Shown in pieces: positions 23,747 through 33,840 of a DNA stretch of 41,550 bases. This stretch comes from Deltaproteobacteria bacterium Ga0077539 (GTDB taxonomy: Bacteria > Myxococcota_A > Polyangia > Polyangiales > Ga0077539): assembly GCA_001465015.1 (NCBI GenBank), contig LNEO01000239.1, forward strand, positions 1 to 41,550. Reading direction: 5' to 3'. Made by a program: the position numbers and the translations under genes. The notes under the pieces are model-generated. The model did not search any database. It had not been told where the DNA came from and worked only from the letters and a program-made list of their open reading frames with translations. Positions within the stretch are counted from its first letter, which is position 1. Each line of letters opens with the position of its first letter.

Positions 23747-24352
23747 ATGAATTCAAACATCTCGCGCGCCTCGGCGCTCGTGTCGGTGGCGCTCACTGGG
23801 GCCTGCGGCGGCGTGGCGGCTCCGACGGTGATCGGCGCGCCTGCGACGGCGCACATCGATGAGGCCCAGTCGTCCGGGGCGTCCGCGCAGGTCGCGATCA
23901 ACACACCCGCGGGCCCGACGCCCTGCGCCACGCCCTGCACGATCTCGCTGCTCTCGGGCGTCCAACTGTGGAACGTCGCGCGTCCCAACGGCGATCAACG
24001 CGTGCTGCTCGCGTCCGTCGAGCCCGGCGAGTGGCGCTACCAGCTGCGCTATCGCAATCGTCCGATGTTCATCACCGGAGCGGTGTTCAACGTCATCGGG
24101 CTGACCGCTGCGACGACGTCCACCATCATGCTAACGCTGCGGACAGGAGCGATCCCGTTGATCGTGACCGCATCGGTCGGGGTGCTGTTCTTGTCGCTCG
24201 GTCTAGGCTTCACCGTTGGTGCTGGCAGTGACGTGGCGGTTCGGGTCCCTGCCGCTGGGCCCACAGCACGTCGAGCGCCGCGCGCGACCTGGGCGCTCGC
24301 GCCCGTGATCGATCCCACGCTCGTCGGAGCGACGTACGCGCTGCGGTTTTGA
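23747..24352 (+). CDS. Hypothetical lipoprotein with two membrane helices, 201 aa
   Basis: No family recognised. A lipobox LTGAC (Cys20) ends the signal peptide. Residues 45-105 look like a PEGA-type or similar beta domain with a paired-Cys motif (PCATPCTISLLSGVQ…PGEWRYQLRYRNRP). Two hydrophobic helices follow (about 108-128 and 136-158, ending GLGFTVGAGSD), then a basic tail. This layout of small beta domain plus two helices is common near myxobacterial kinases. The ATG has GGAGGA 9-10 bases upstream. It converges on the DUF2199 gene with 20 bp between stops. Confidence 0.75.
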   Translation: MNSNISRASALVSVALTGACGGVAAPTVIGAPATAHIDEAQSSGASAQVAINTPAGPTPCATPCTISLLSGVQLWNVARPNGDQRVLLASVEPGEWRYQLRYRNRPMFITGAVFNVIGLTAATTSTIMLTLRTGAIPLIVTASVGVLFLSLGLGFTVGAGSDVAVRVPAAGPTARRAPRATWALAPVIDPTLVGATYALRF

Positions 24353-24372
24353 CAACCGCGTGCGCCGTCGCT

Positions 24373-25263
24373 TCAGCGCGCGCCCGCGCTGCCCGGTGGA
24401 GTCGACTGCTTCGTCATCGCGCGGCGAACCTCGGCGATCAACGCGTCGAGCTCGCGCACCGAGATCCCTGTTTTCAAGAGCGCGTCCGCCCGTGGGTCGT
24501 CGCTCGCCGCGAAGAACAGGCACTCATCGGCGTTGCGCGGCGCGAGCGTGACGGCGTCGCCCTGGACGTCACGCCCCCCAAGCGAGAGAGAGTTCTCGAC
24601 GACCCCTCGGAGCTTGACGGCGACGTACGCTGCAGGGTCGTCCCACACGTTCAAGAGCGAGAAGAAGTCCTCGCGAGAGACCTCCACCCACAACCCCACG
24701 CGAAGCTCGTCGCCGTCGCTCACCGGCACCGCGAAGAGCGCTCGCACAAAGAGCTGCTCTCCGCGCTCGGCGAAGTTCAATTGGTTGCGAGGCGAACGGT
24801 CCTGGGGCGCCTGTGACCAGACGCAGTCGGGCATCTTGAAGCTGAAGTCCCTGCCTGTTTCAGGGTCGAGGTGCGCTCGAATCGAAGGGTGATGGCGCAT
24901 CACCAGGTCGTGCGCCGCGAACAACCGCGTTTTGACAGCGGCGTCCGCGAGCAGCTCCGCGCGCGCCATCGCCAACCCGGGAGCGCCGTCGAACGGACCC
25001 ACCTTGCACAGAGGGCTCGCCGCGAGATCGAGGCTCTGGGAGCTGATGTTGTTGTCCTTCAGCCACGTCCGGGTCAGCGCCCAGCGATCGGCGCCGACCT
25101 CGATCGCCATCCACCAGAGCCGCTCTCCGTTGTGCGCCGTGGGAATCGCCACGAAGCGAAGCTCACCGCCATCGACTCCGACGCTGCCGCGGGTCAGCAG
25201 CCATCGTCGCCCGCAGCCACACTCGCAGAGCCACTCGTCACGAGACGTCTCGGTCACCGTCAT
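24373..25263 (-). CDS. DUF2199 domain-containing protein, 296 aa
   Basis: The C-terminal two-thirds match the pattern of DUF2199, a widespread cytosolic domain of unknown function: a Cys-rich start (LCECGCGRRW), then the signature block ERGEQLFVRALFAVPVSDGDELRVGLWVEV-S followed by FFSLLNVWDD. No catalytic role is known. The first 130 residues contain a segment about a preferred size or activity (RLWWMAIEVGADRWALTRTWL) that I do not recognise. The ATG at 25263 lacks a clear ribosome site. It is divergent from the Uma2 gene across 268 bp. Confidence 0.75.
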   Translation of the reverse strand: MTVTETSRDEWLCECGCGRRWLLTRGSVGVDGGELRFVAIPTAHNGERLWWMAIEVGADRWALTRTWLKDNNISSQSLDLAASPLCKVGPFDGAPGLAMARAELLADAAVKTRLFAAHDLVMRHHPSIRAHLDPETGRDFSFKMPDCVWSQAPQDRSPRNQLNFAERGEQLFVRALFAVPVSDGDELRVGLWVEVSREDFFSLLNVWDDPAAYVAVKLRGVVENSLSLGGRDVQGDAVTLAPRNADECLFFAASDDPRADALLKTGISVRELDALIAEVRRAMTKQSTPPGSAGAR

Positions 25264-25531
25264 CGCCGAGGACGATACCGCCTCCCATCAACGCGCACAG
25301 AGGGAGGGCCCTCGAACTCGGACAGAGAATGTCATGATCGCAGAAGATCAACGAACGCTCGCCGCTGCGAGGGCGCTCGACTGCGGGCGTGACCGATACG
25401 TGACGCTCCCTCGCGTAGCCCACCGCCTCGTCGCGCTGGCATCGCCGCGATGAACGCGCTGCGGTTCTGCGCGCGTCGATGGCCATCGCTCGACGCTCCA
25501 ACGGAGCCTGTGCTACCAACATTTCTCAGCC

Positions 25532-26320
25532 ATGAGCACGAGTGAGTCCCGCGCGCGAAGCGAAGAGCTCCCTCCACCACCAGATGTCTCCCACCTCGTC
25601 ACCGAGGACGACACGCCCGTGGACAACTTCTGTTCGGAGAAGCAGCAACGGTTGCTGATCGAGCCGCTGTACAGCAACTGGCGAGCGCCTGGCGCGACGC
25701 CGTTTCTCGCGGCGGCCAACGTCGGTGTGTACGCGTCGATCCACAAGCCGCCGGTGGTTCCGGACGCGATGATCAGCCTCGACGTGCAGGTGCCGCACGA
25801 TTGGTGGGAGAAGCACAATCGCTGCTATTTTTTGTGGGAGTTCGGCAAGCCGCCAGACCTCGCTCTCGAGATCGTGTCCGATCGCGACGGGCTCGAGCTG
25901 AGCGCGAAGCTCCGTCAATACGCGCGAATCGCAGTTCGCTATTACGTGGTGTACGATCCGGCGCGGCAGCTCTCGGACGAGCCGCTCCAGTGCTTCGCGC
26001 TGCGCGAGGGTGACTACGAGCTGCTCGATCGACCATGGTTCGAGCGCCTCGGTCTAGGCCTCGCCCTGCATCGCGGCGTGTTCGAGCAGCGCGAGGACCA
26101 GTGGCTGCGGTGGGTGGACGCGGACGGCGTTCCGATCGCGACCGGCGCCGAACGCGCAGAGAGCGAGAAAGCGCGCGCAGAGAGCGAGAAAGCGCGCGCA
26201 GAGAGCGAGAAAGCTCGCGCAGAGAGCGAGAAAGCTCGCGCGGAGAGCGAACGAGCGCGCGCAGAGAAGCTCGCTGCGCGACTACGCGCAGCGGGGATCG
26301 ATCCGGACGCCGATTCGTGA
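25532..26320 (+). CDS. Uma2 family endonuclease with coiled-coil tail, 262 aa
   Basis: A PD-(D/E)XK-fold nuclease-like protein of the Uma2 (DUF820) family, which is abundant in cyanobacteria and Myxococcota and has no settled role. The family's catalytic positions are present: PDAMISLD, then PDLALEIVSDRDG, then the lysine in SAKLRQYARIAVRYYVVYDP. After the fold (about residue 200) the protein ends in a helical heptad tail of AESEKAR repeats, encoded by 21-bp repeats. This tail should form a coiled coil. The start is taken at the first in-frame ATG; no ribosome site is clear. It converges with the MATE gene. Confidence 0.88.
   Translation: MSTSESRARSEELPPPPDVSHLVTEDDTPVDNFCSEKQQRLLIEPLYSNWRAPGATPFLAAANVGVYASIHKPPVVPDAMISLDVQVPHDWWEKHNRCYFLWEFGKPPDLALEIVSDRDGLELSAKLRQYARIAVRYYVVYDPARQLSDEPLQCFALREGDYELLDRPWFERLGLGLALHRGVFEQREDQWLRWVDADGVPIATGAERAESEKARAESEKARAESEKARAESEKARAESERARAEKLAARLRAAGIDPDADS
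26155..26261 (+). repeat. Five tandem 21-bp repeats (AESEKAR heptads)
   Basis: Units of GCAGAGAGCGAGAAAGCGC with a 21-bp period, within the Uma2 gene. The first four are nearly identical; the fifth has drifted (GAGAGCGAACGAGC). Repeat number may vary among strains by slippage without breaking the frame. Confidence 0.85.
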
Positions 26321-26321
26321 C

Positions 26322-26357
26322 GAGCGCCTGGACCGCGTCGACGCGCTGACCGCGCTC
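26322..26357. terminator. Symmetric hairpin between convergent genes
   Basis: Outer arms GAGCGC (26322-26327) and GCGCTC (26352-26357) share a centre with the inner palindrome CGCGTCGACGCG (26334-26345). It lies between the Uma2 and MATE stops. Candidate bidirectional terminator. Confidence 0.45.
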
Positions 26358-27759
26358 ACACCACCAGCGACTTCCACTTTCCGCTGGCGAAGCGCGCGCC
26401 CATGAAGATCGTGAGCAAGACCGCGTAGAGGCCCGCGCTCAGCCAGATGCCCATGAGCCCGCCGCCCAGCGTGATGCCGAAGAGCCAGGCGCACGGAACC
26501 AGACACAGAAAGTGCAGCGCCACTTCGACGGCCATCACGAAGCGCGTGTCTCCTGCGCCGAAGAGCGCCTGCGTCAGGATCATCCCGAACGCCACGATCG
26601 GGCCCATCGCAGACACGAGCCGAAGCGGCGCCGTTCCCGCGTCGATGACGACCTGCGCGTCCGAGAAGACGCCCATCACCTGCGGCGCCTTCGTGAAGAT
26701 CAACACGCCGATGATGCCGAAGATGATCGCCCCGAGCTTCACGCTGGTCCACGCGTAGCTCGCGGCGAGGTCCGGGTTCTTTTGACCCAGGGATTGCCCC
26801 ACGAGAGTCGCGGTGGCAGTGCCGAAGGCCATGCACGAGAAGAACGTCGCGCTGAGCACTTCGATGATGATCGTCGTCGCCGCGCCGTTGGCCGCGACCC
26901 TCACGCCGTGAACCATCACCGTCGCGCTCTGCGCGTCGAGGCGGCCGACGATCTTCGTGAAGATCAGAAAGCCAGTCATCACCGCGACCGTCGCCAGACC
27001 GCCCGGAACGCTCAGCCTCAACAGGTCCTTCACCATCGTGAAAGACAGGTTCTTCACGCGGTAGAACTTGAACCGATCGCGGTACTGCCCGCCGAGCGAG
27101 AAGAGCGCCATCACCACGAGGCCCATCCAGCTCGCGGTGGCGGCGGCGATGCCTGCGCCCGCGATTCCCAACCTCGGCGCGCCCCAGTTGCCGAAGATGA
27201 GCATGTAGCAGAGGACGGCGTTGAAGATGTTCATGACGATGGCCGCCCACAGGTGCAGGTGGGTCTTGCCGATCCCGTCGAAGAAGCTCTTGTACGCCGC
27301 GGTCATCGCCATCGACGCGATGCCCACGAAGCGCCATCGGCAATAGATCGTCCCCAGCTCGGCCACGTGCGCGTTGCTCACGATCGCGCCGAACATCTGT
27401 GGCATGAAGATCCACCCCAGCGCCGAAAGAAACACGCCCCCCACCAGCGTGATCATGACCGCGTTGGGCACGACCGCGCCCGCGGCCTCCTCGTTGCCCT
27501 CTCCGTAGCGCCGCGACGTGATGGCGACGGTGCCGACCGAGATGGCCGACAGAAATCCGCCCACCGCCCACAGGAGCATCAGCGACGGCGTCAGCGCCGC
27601 CTGCGCGTCCGAGGCGTCTTGGTAGGGCAGCTTCTTGAGAAAATACGTGTCGACGATGTTCACGCCCGTCTGGGTGAGCATCGCCAGGATCACCGGCGCC
27701 GCGAGAGTCAGGATCCGCCGGGATTGCTGGAGGTCGAGCCAACGGTTCGTCGTCGCCAT
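26356..27759 (-). CDS. MATE family efflux transporter, 467 aa
   Basis: A multidrug and toxin extrusion transporter that exports small molecules using a cation gradient. About twelve hydrophobic helices are visible in two similar halves; the MATE pattern is clear in ILTLAAPVILAMLTQTGVNIVDTYFL at the start, with the second half opening at LLRLSVPGGLATVAVMTG. Length is typical. ATG at 27759 begins just before the first helix; the frame upstream is open but has no membrane features. It is divergent from the Pal-like lipoprotein gene with a 124-bp promoter gap. The substrate cannot be deduced. Confidence 0.93.
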   Translation of the reverse strand: MATTNRWLDLQQSRRILTLAAPVILAMLTQTGVNIVDTYFLKKLPYQDASDAQAALTPSLMLLWAVGGFLSAISVGTVAITSRRYGEGNEEAAGAVVPNAVMITLVGGVFLSALGWIFMPQMFGAIVSNAHVAELGTIYCRWRFVGIASMAMTAAYKSFFDGIGKTHLHLWAAIVMNIFNAVLCYMLIFGNWGAPRLGIAGAGIAAATASWMGLVVMALFSLGGQYRDRFKFYRVKNLSFTMVKDLLRLSVPGGLATVAVMTGFLIFTKIVGRLDAQSATVMVHGVRVAANGAATTIIIEVLSATFFSCMAFGTATATLVGQSLGQKNPDLAASYAWTSVKLGAIIFGIIGVLIFTKAPQVMGVFSDAQVVIDAGTAPLRLVSAMGPIVAFGMILTQALFGAGDTRFVMAVEVALHFLCLVPCAWLFGITLGGGLMGIWLSAGLYAVLLTIFMGARFASGKWKSLVV

Positions 27760-27883
27760 CGAGAGCGCTGGGACATACCCCAAGTTGGCCCGGCGCGGGA
27801 CCAACAAGCGCAGAACACACCGTTTGTTTGCAGGCCGGTTGCCACGAGGGGACCGGGTGCGGTAGGCCACCACACGGTCCCGA

Positions 27884-28660
27884 ATGAGCGATTCGTTGCA
27901 GGCACGACTACACGCCCCATCCGGCGAGCACCGGTGGCAGAGCTTCGTCCGCGCGCTTTCAATGGGCGCGCTCCTCGCGATGTTTGCCGCGTTTGTCGCG
28001 GGCTGCCCAGGCGTGGAGTACCCCAACTGCCGCGGAGACCAGGACTGTCGTCAGCGCCGCGAGCTGTGCGTCAACGGTCGCTGCCAGCAGTGCCGAACCA
28101 CGCAAGATTGCCCCGCAGAGAACACCTGCTTGCGCAATCGATGCGTCCCCGGCCTCAACGCGTGCGAGGGCGACAACGACTGCCTCGTCAATCAACGGTG
28201 CGAGAACCGCCGGTGCGTTCCCAGGACCGAATGCGACCCCGCTCGCGCGTGCCCGTCGGGCCGCGCCTGCGTGTCGGGCCGCTGCGTGGTCGAAGCCGAG
28301 GCTCCAGACCCCGAGGACAACCGCGGTCGGCTGTGTCAGTTCGAGCCCATCTACTTCGGCTTCGACCGCGAAGACCTCGAGCCGACCGCGCGAGCCTCCC
28401 TCGCCCGCGCCGCGCAGTGCCTCGAGCGCGAGCGCAACAGCCGCTACGTGCTCATCGGCCGCTCCGACCCGCGCGGGACCGCAGAGTACAACCTCGCCCT
28501 CGGCGAGCGACGCGCCCGCGCCGTGCAGCGCTACATGACCGCCCTCGGCGTCGCCGAAGCCCGCCTCGCCGTGTCGTCCGAAGGCATGGAGGCCGCCCAA
28601 GGGACCGACGAGCAATCGTGGGCGCGCGATCGCCGCGTGGACTTCAGGCCCAGGGATTGA
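27884..28660 (+). CDS. OmpA/Pal-like lipoprotein with Cys-rich repeats, 258 aa
   Basis: A lipoprotein that probably links the outer membrane to peptidoglycan. Signal peptide ends in FVAGC (Cys41; an internal ATG at 27962 gives a shorter one). Residues 42-140 are a series of short disulfide-type repeats (GDQDCRQRRELCVNGRCQQC, repeated in varied form), then an OmpA-like domain from about 150 (PIYFGFDREDLEPTARASLARAAQCL … IGRSDPRGTAEYNLALGERRARAVQRYM), with the Asp and Arg that bind diaminopimelate in such domains. It is followed, eight bases later, by a CpoB-like gene, the same order as pal-cpoB in Tol-Pal systems. The Cys repeats are not part of classical Pal. Confidence 0.85.
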   Translation: MSDSLQARLHAPSGEHRWQSFVRALSMGALLAMFAAFVAGCPGVEYPNCRGDQDCRQRRELCVNGRCQQCRTTQDCPAENTCLRNRCVPGLNACEGDNDCLVNQRCENRRCVPRTECDPARACPSGRACVSGRCVVEAEAPDPEDNRGRLCQFEPIYFGFDREDLEPTARASLARAAQCLERERNSRYVLIGRSDPRGTAEYNLALGERRARAVQRYMTALGVAEARLAVSSEGMEAAQGTDEQSWARDRRVDFRPRD

Positions 28661-28667
28661 GACTCAG

Positions 28668-29497
28668 ATGCGCAGTGATTTCAGAGCCAGGTTGTTTGTG
28701 TGTGCGCTGTTCGTGTTCGGCGCGCTCGCGCAAGGATGCTTCGCGTCATCCTCCGCGCACGAGGCGCTCGACCGACGCGTCGGCGTGATCGAGGCCAACG
28801 AGCGCCAACGTCGGACGCAGCTCGAAGAGCAAGAGCGCCGGGTCGCCACGCTGATCGAGAACCTCGAGCGCGTGCGCAACCAGCTCGGCTCCGTGGCGGA
28901 CATGGCCAACCGACTCGAGGGCTTCGACCGGGACATCCGCGGGATCCGCGGGGCGGTCGACGAGATCCGCCAGACCCTCGGCGACGTCGGAGAGAACCGC
29001 ACGCAGCTGTCGCAGGTGCTCGCGCGAATCGAAGAGCGCGTGCTGCAGCTCGAGCGACGGACTGGGCTGGCGCCGGCGGTGGACCCAGCGTCCATCCCCG
29101 CGGACAACGCCGCGCTCATCGCCGACGCAGGACGCGCCCTCGACGCGCGAGACTTCGTGCGGGTCCGGGCGCTCGCGACGGCGCTGCTCAGCCGCGCTCC
29201 GCAAGACGCGCTCGCGGACGACGCGCGCATGCTCCTCGGGCGAGCGTCGATGGTCGAGCAGCGATGGGCGACGGCCATTCAAGAGTTTCGTCGGCTCGTG
29301 GCGGACTATCCGCAAGGCGACAAGGTTCCCGACGCGCTCGCGGAGATGGCCGAGGGCTTCGTGAGGCTCGGCTGGTGTACCGAAGCGCAGCGGTCGCTTC
29401 GGCTCATCGGAGAGCGCTACGCGAGCTCGCCCCGCGCGGCGGCCGCTCGGACGCGGCTCGACGAGGTGCGTCGGCTCCCTCGCTCGGCGTGCTCGCA

Positions 29498-29501
<4 letters not shown>
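28668..29501 (+). CDS. CpoB/YbgF-like coiled-coil TPR lipoprotein, 277 aa
   Basis: A periplasmic protein like CpoB (YbgF), which in other bacteria links Tol-Pal to cell-wall synthesis. Lipobox AQGC (Cys24). Residues about 31-125 form a long coiled coil (heptads in IEANERQRRTQLEEQERRV), and 145-265 contain TPR helices (LADDARMLLGRASMVEQRW, AIQEFRRLVADYPQGDK, ALAEMAEGFVRLGW). Classical CpoB is not a lipoprotein, so this is a variant. It starts seven bases after the Pal-like stop and its TGA overlaps the next ATG as ATGA. No TolA, TolB, TolQ or TolR is seen in the window. Confidence 0.82.
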
Positions 29502-30870
<1,369 letters not shown>

Positions 30871-30874
<4 letters not shown>

Positions 30875-31827
30875 GAGCCCACTCGATTGTGTGTGCGTCG
30901 ATGTTCTGCCTCGCGACGCTCGCCCCGCTCCGCGCGGCGCGAGGAGACATCGTGCACACCGTGCGTCAGGGCGACACGATCGCAGCGCTCTCGCAGCGGT
31001 ACTACGGCGACGCGGCGCGCGAGGTGTTCGTCGTCGCGGCCAACGCGCTCAACGTGCAAGCGAGCGCAGGAATTCTGCCCGGCACGCGCGTGGTGATCCC
31101 GAGCGTGAGCTACTACCGCGTGCGCGAGCGAGACACCTGGGAGCGCATCGCGTTTCGCGAGTTCGGAAGCGCGCAGCGCGCGGCGTACCTCGCGGAGGTC
31201 AACCAGCAAGACCCGCGCGTGCAGCCGTCGCCGGGCGCGGTGGTGCGCGTCCCGTACCTGCTTCGCTACGTCGTGCCCGAGGACGGCGAGCAGCTCTTCG
31301 AGATCGCGCGGCGGTTCTATGGCGATCGCGCGCAGGCGCGGTTCGTGAGCGATTTCAATCGGTTGACGTCCATGCGCCTGCAGCGCGGGCAGGTGCTCCT
31401 CTTGCCGATGCCCGAGCTCATCTTGCGAGAAGAGCCCGTGTGCGAGGGCGGCCCGTCCCTCGCGCAGACCGCGCGAACGCAGCGCGAGCTCGAGTCGAGG
31501 CTCACCGCGATGCGCTCGATGCTCGATCACGGCCAATACGTCGAGGCACTCGCTGTGGGCGCGCGGCTCCTCGGCGGCGGAGAGGTGTCCGACACGCAGC
31601 GCGCGCGGGTGCAAAAGCAGCTCGCCGAGGCGTATTGCGCGCTCGACCGCGTAGACCTCGCCGCCGAAGCCTTGCGCGACGCGCTGCGCGTCGAGGCCGA
31701 CCTGCGCTTCGACGACGCGCGACACTCGCCGAGGATGATGGACGCCCTGGCGATCGCGCGCGGTCAGTACGCGGCGAGAGCCTTCAGCGCAGCGCCCTCG
31801 ACCTCGCGCCCGGACGAAGCGCACTGA
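30871..31827 (+). CDS. Triple-LysM secreted protein, 318 aa
   Basis: A secreted peptidoglycan-binding protein. After a signal peptide (cleavage near RAARG) come three LysM domains: HTVRQGDTIAALSQRYYG (about 29-76), YYRVRERDTWERIAFREFG (about 79-128) and RYVVPEDGEQLFEIARRFYG (about 132-183). The last 120 residues are helical, TPR-like (SRLTAMRSMLDHGQYVEAL). The ATG at 30871 overlaps the kinase stop and has GGAGG ten bases upstream. It could be the ligand-reading partner of the kinase, sensing peptidoglycan through its LysM domains. Confidence 0.88.
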
Positions 31828-31861
31828 GCAGCATCACGCTCGCGGCTCGAATCGCAGACCC

Positions 31862-32635
31862 ATGATCATCATCCCTTGCCTCTCGGATAACTACAGCTAC
31901 CTCGCGCGCTGCCCTCGCACGGGCGCGACCCTGCTCGTGGACCCGAGCGAAGCAGGTCCCGTGCTCGCGGCGATCGACGCGCACGGCGGCCGGCTCGACG
32001 CGGTGCTCTGCACCCATCACCACCCCGATCACGTCGGGGGGCTCGACGCCCTGCGCGAACGATTCTCGGGGCTTCGCGTGTACGCGCACCACGAGGACAC
32101 AGCGCGCATCGACGGCGTCACCCACGCGCTCGGGCACGATGATGGTTTCACCGTCGGCGCGATGTCCCTGCGCGCATTGCACGTTCCGGCGCACACGAGC
32201 GGGGCGCTGTCGTACGTCCTCGACGAAACAGCGGTCTTCACGGGCGACACCCTCTTCTCCGCAGGCTGCGGGCGGCTCTTCGAGGGAACGGCCGCCATGA
32301 TGAACCGCGCGCTCAACGAGGTCCTCGGCGCGCTCGCAGACACAGTGCTCGTGTACCCGGGGCACGAGTACGCCGAGAAGAACCTCCGCTTCGCGTCGAT
32401 GGTCGAGCCCGAATCCGACGCCATTCGAGAGCGCCAGGAGCGCGTCGCGGCGCTGAGGGCGAAGAGCGCGCCCGCCGTTCCGAGCACGATGGGCGAAGAG
32501 CGCGCGACCAACCCGTTCTTGCGCGTGGCCAGACCGTCGGTCCAACGATACGCCCGAGAGCGCGCCGACGATATCGCGGCCGAGGACCCGAGCTCGGTGC
32601 TCGCCGTCGTCCGCGCCGCCCGCGACCGATTTTGA
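31862..32635 (+). CDS. gloB: Hydroxyacylglutathione hydrolase (glyoxalase II), 257 aa
   Basis: Cytosolic metallo-beta-lactamase-fold enzyme that hydrolyses S-lactoylglutathione, the second step of methylglyoxal detoxification. The metal site is complete: THHHPDHVGG, His in VPAHTSG, Asp in TGDTLFSAGCGRLFEG and His in PGHEYAEKN, the last near the usual C-terminal helical part. Length 257 is the family's. Starts at ATG 31862, 34 bp after the LysM gene; probably a separate unit. The C-terminal glutathione-binding region (NPFLR) is present. Confidence 0.93.
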   Translation: MIIIPCLSDNYSYLARCPRTGATLLVDPSEAGPVLAAIDAHGGRLDAVLCTHHHPDHVGGLDALRERFSGLRVYAHHEDTARIDGVTHALGHDDGFTVGAMSLRALHVPAHTSGALSYVLDETAVFTGDTLFSAGCGRLFEGTAAMMNRALNEVLGALADTVLVYPGHEYAEKNLRFASMVEPESDAIRERQERVAALRAKSAPAVPSTMGEERATNPFLRVARPSVQRYARERADDIAAEDPSSVLAVVRAARDRF

Positions 32636-32656
32636 AAACAGTTACACGCGCTCTAA

Positions 32657-33826
32657 TCAGCCGCGCTGCGCGAGCAGCCGGTACGCCCTCGCGATCGCCT
32701 CGGCCGCGGCGCGTACGTCTTGGTCGCGCGTGCCGCGGCCCAGCGTGAGCCGCACGGTACCGAGCGCCGCGCCAGGTTCGAGCCCCATCGCGAGGAGCAC
32801 GCCCGAGGGCTGCTCGTGCCCGTCGTGGCACGCAGAGCCGGTCGACGCTGCGACCTCGGGGCACGCAGCGAGCAGCGCGGTCGCCGAGACCCCCGCGAAT
32901 CGGACGCTCAGCGTGTTTGGCAATCGCAGCGTGGCGTGACCGTTGATCGCGGCGCCGGGGCACGACGCGCGAAGCAGCGACCAGAGCTCGTCGCGCAGCG
33001 CGCCCACACGAGCAGACTCGCTCGCGAGGTCTCGCAGCGCCACAGCGCACGCCGCGCCGAGCGCCACGACGTACGGAACGTTCTCGGTCCCTGGCCGCAG
33101 CCCCTGCTCGTGCGAGGCACCGTAGGCGATGGGCGCGACGCGAGAGCCGCGAATCTCGCGTCGAACGAAGAGCGCGCCGACGCCCTTGGGCGCGTAGAGC
33201 TTGTGCCCCGCGATCGACAAGAGATCGACGCCGAGCTCTCGCACGGACACCGGGATCTTTCCGACGCTCTGCGCGGCGTCACAGTGAAAGATCGCTCCGC
33301 GCGCGCGGGCGAGCCGCGCGAGCTCGTGGATCGGCTGCAGCACGCCCGTCTCGTTGTTGGCGTGCATCACCGTGACGAGCGCGCAGCCCTCGTCGATCGC
33401 GTCCGCGGCGAGGTCGAGGCGCGCCCTTCCGTCGCTGTCGACGCCGACGCGCACCAGCGAAAATCCACGCGATTCGAGGGACGCGCACGTCTTGCCCGTC
33501 GCCGGGTGCTCGATCGTCGTGGTCACGACGCCCCGCCGCGAAGCGGATCCAGGGTCGCGCAGCGCGGCTTCGGCGGCGCCCACGATCGCGAGGTTGTTGG
33601 ACTCGGTGCAACCAGAGGTGAACACGATTTCATCGTGATCGCAGTCGACCAGAGAGGCCACTCGCGACCGCGCGAGATCGACCGCGGCCCGCGCCCGCTG
33701 CCCGTACGCGTGACCGCTCGACGGGTTGCCGAAGTGCTCGCGGAGGTACGGGAGCATCGCGTCGATCACCTCGTCGAGCACGGGCGTCGTCGCGTTGTAG
33801 TCCAGGTAGATCGGCCGCTCGTCCAT
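32657..33826 (-). CDS. Cysteine desulfurase (NifS/IscS family), 389 aa
   Basis: PLP enzyme that removes sulfur from cysteine for Fe-S clusters, thiolated tRNAs or other uses. Class V aminotransferase signs are all here: IYLDYNATTPV at the N-terminus, SGCTESNNLA, HPATGKTC, AQSVGKIPV, the PLP lysine in SIAGHKLYAPKGVGAL, and the active-site cysteine in ASTGSACHDGHEQPSG. The loop resembles group I (IscS/NifS). No IscU, IscR or SufS-type neighbour is near, so it may serve tRNA modification or be a second copy. ATG at 33826 gives the normal N-terminus. It lies 14 bp downstream of the beta-helix lipoprotein gene, and 21 bp from the convergent glyoxalase gene. Confidence 0.93.
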   Translation of the reverse strand: MDERPIYLDYNATTPVLDEVIDAMLPYLREHFGNPSSGHAYGQRARAAVDLARSRVASLVDCDHDEIVFTSGCTESNNLAIVGAAEAALRDPGSASRRGVVTTTIEHPATGKTCASLESRGFSLVRVGVDSDGRARLDLAADAIDEGCALVTVMHANNETGVLQPIHELARLARARGAIFHCDAAQSVGKIPVSVRELGVDLLSIAGHKLYAPKGVGALFVRREIRGSRVAPIAYGASHEQGLRPGTENVPYVVALGAACAVALRDLASESARVGALRDELWSLLRASCPGAAINGHATLRLPNTLSVRFAGVSATALLAACPEVAASTGSACHDGHEQPSGVLLAMGLEPGAALGTVRLTLGRGTRDQDVRAAAEAIARAYRLLAQRG

Positions 33827-33840
33827 CGCGTCGAGCGCTG

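Noticed and set aside
26155..26261. CRISPR-like array
   Set aside because: The repeats are in frame, without spacers, and encode a heptad coiled coil inside a real gene.
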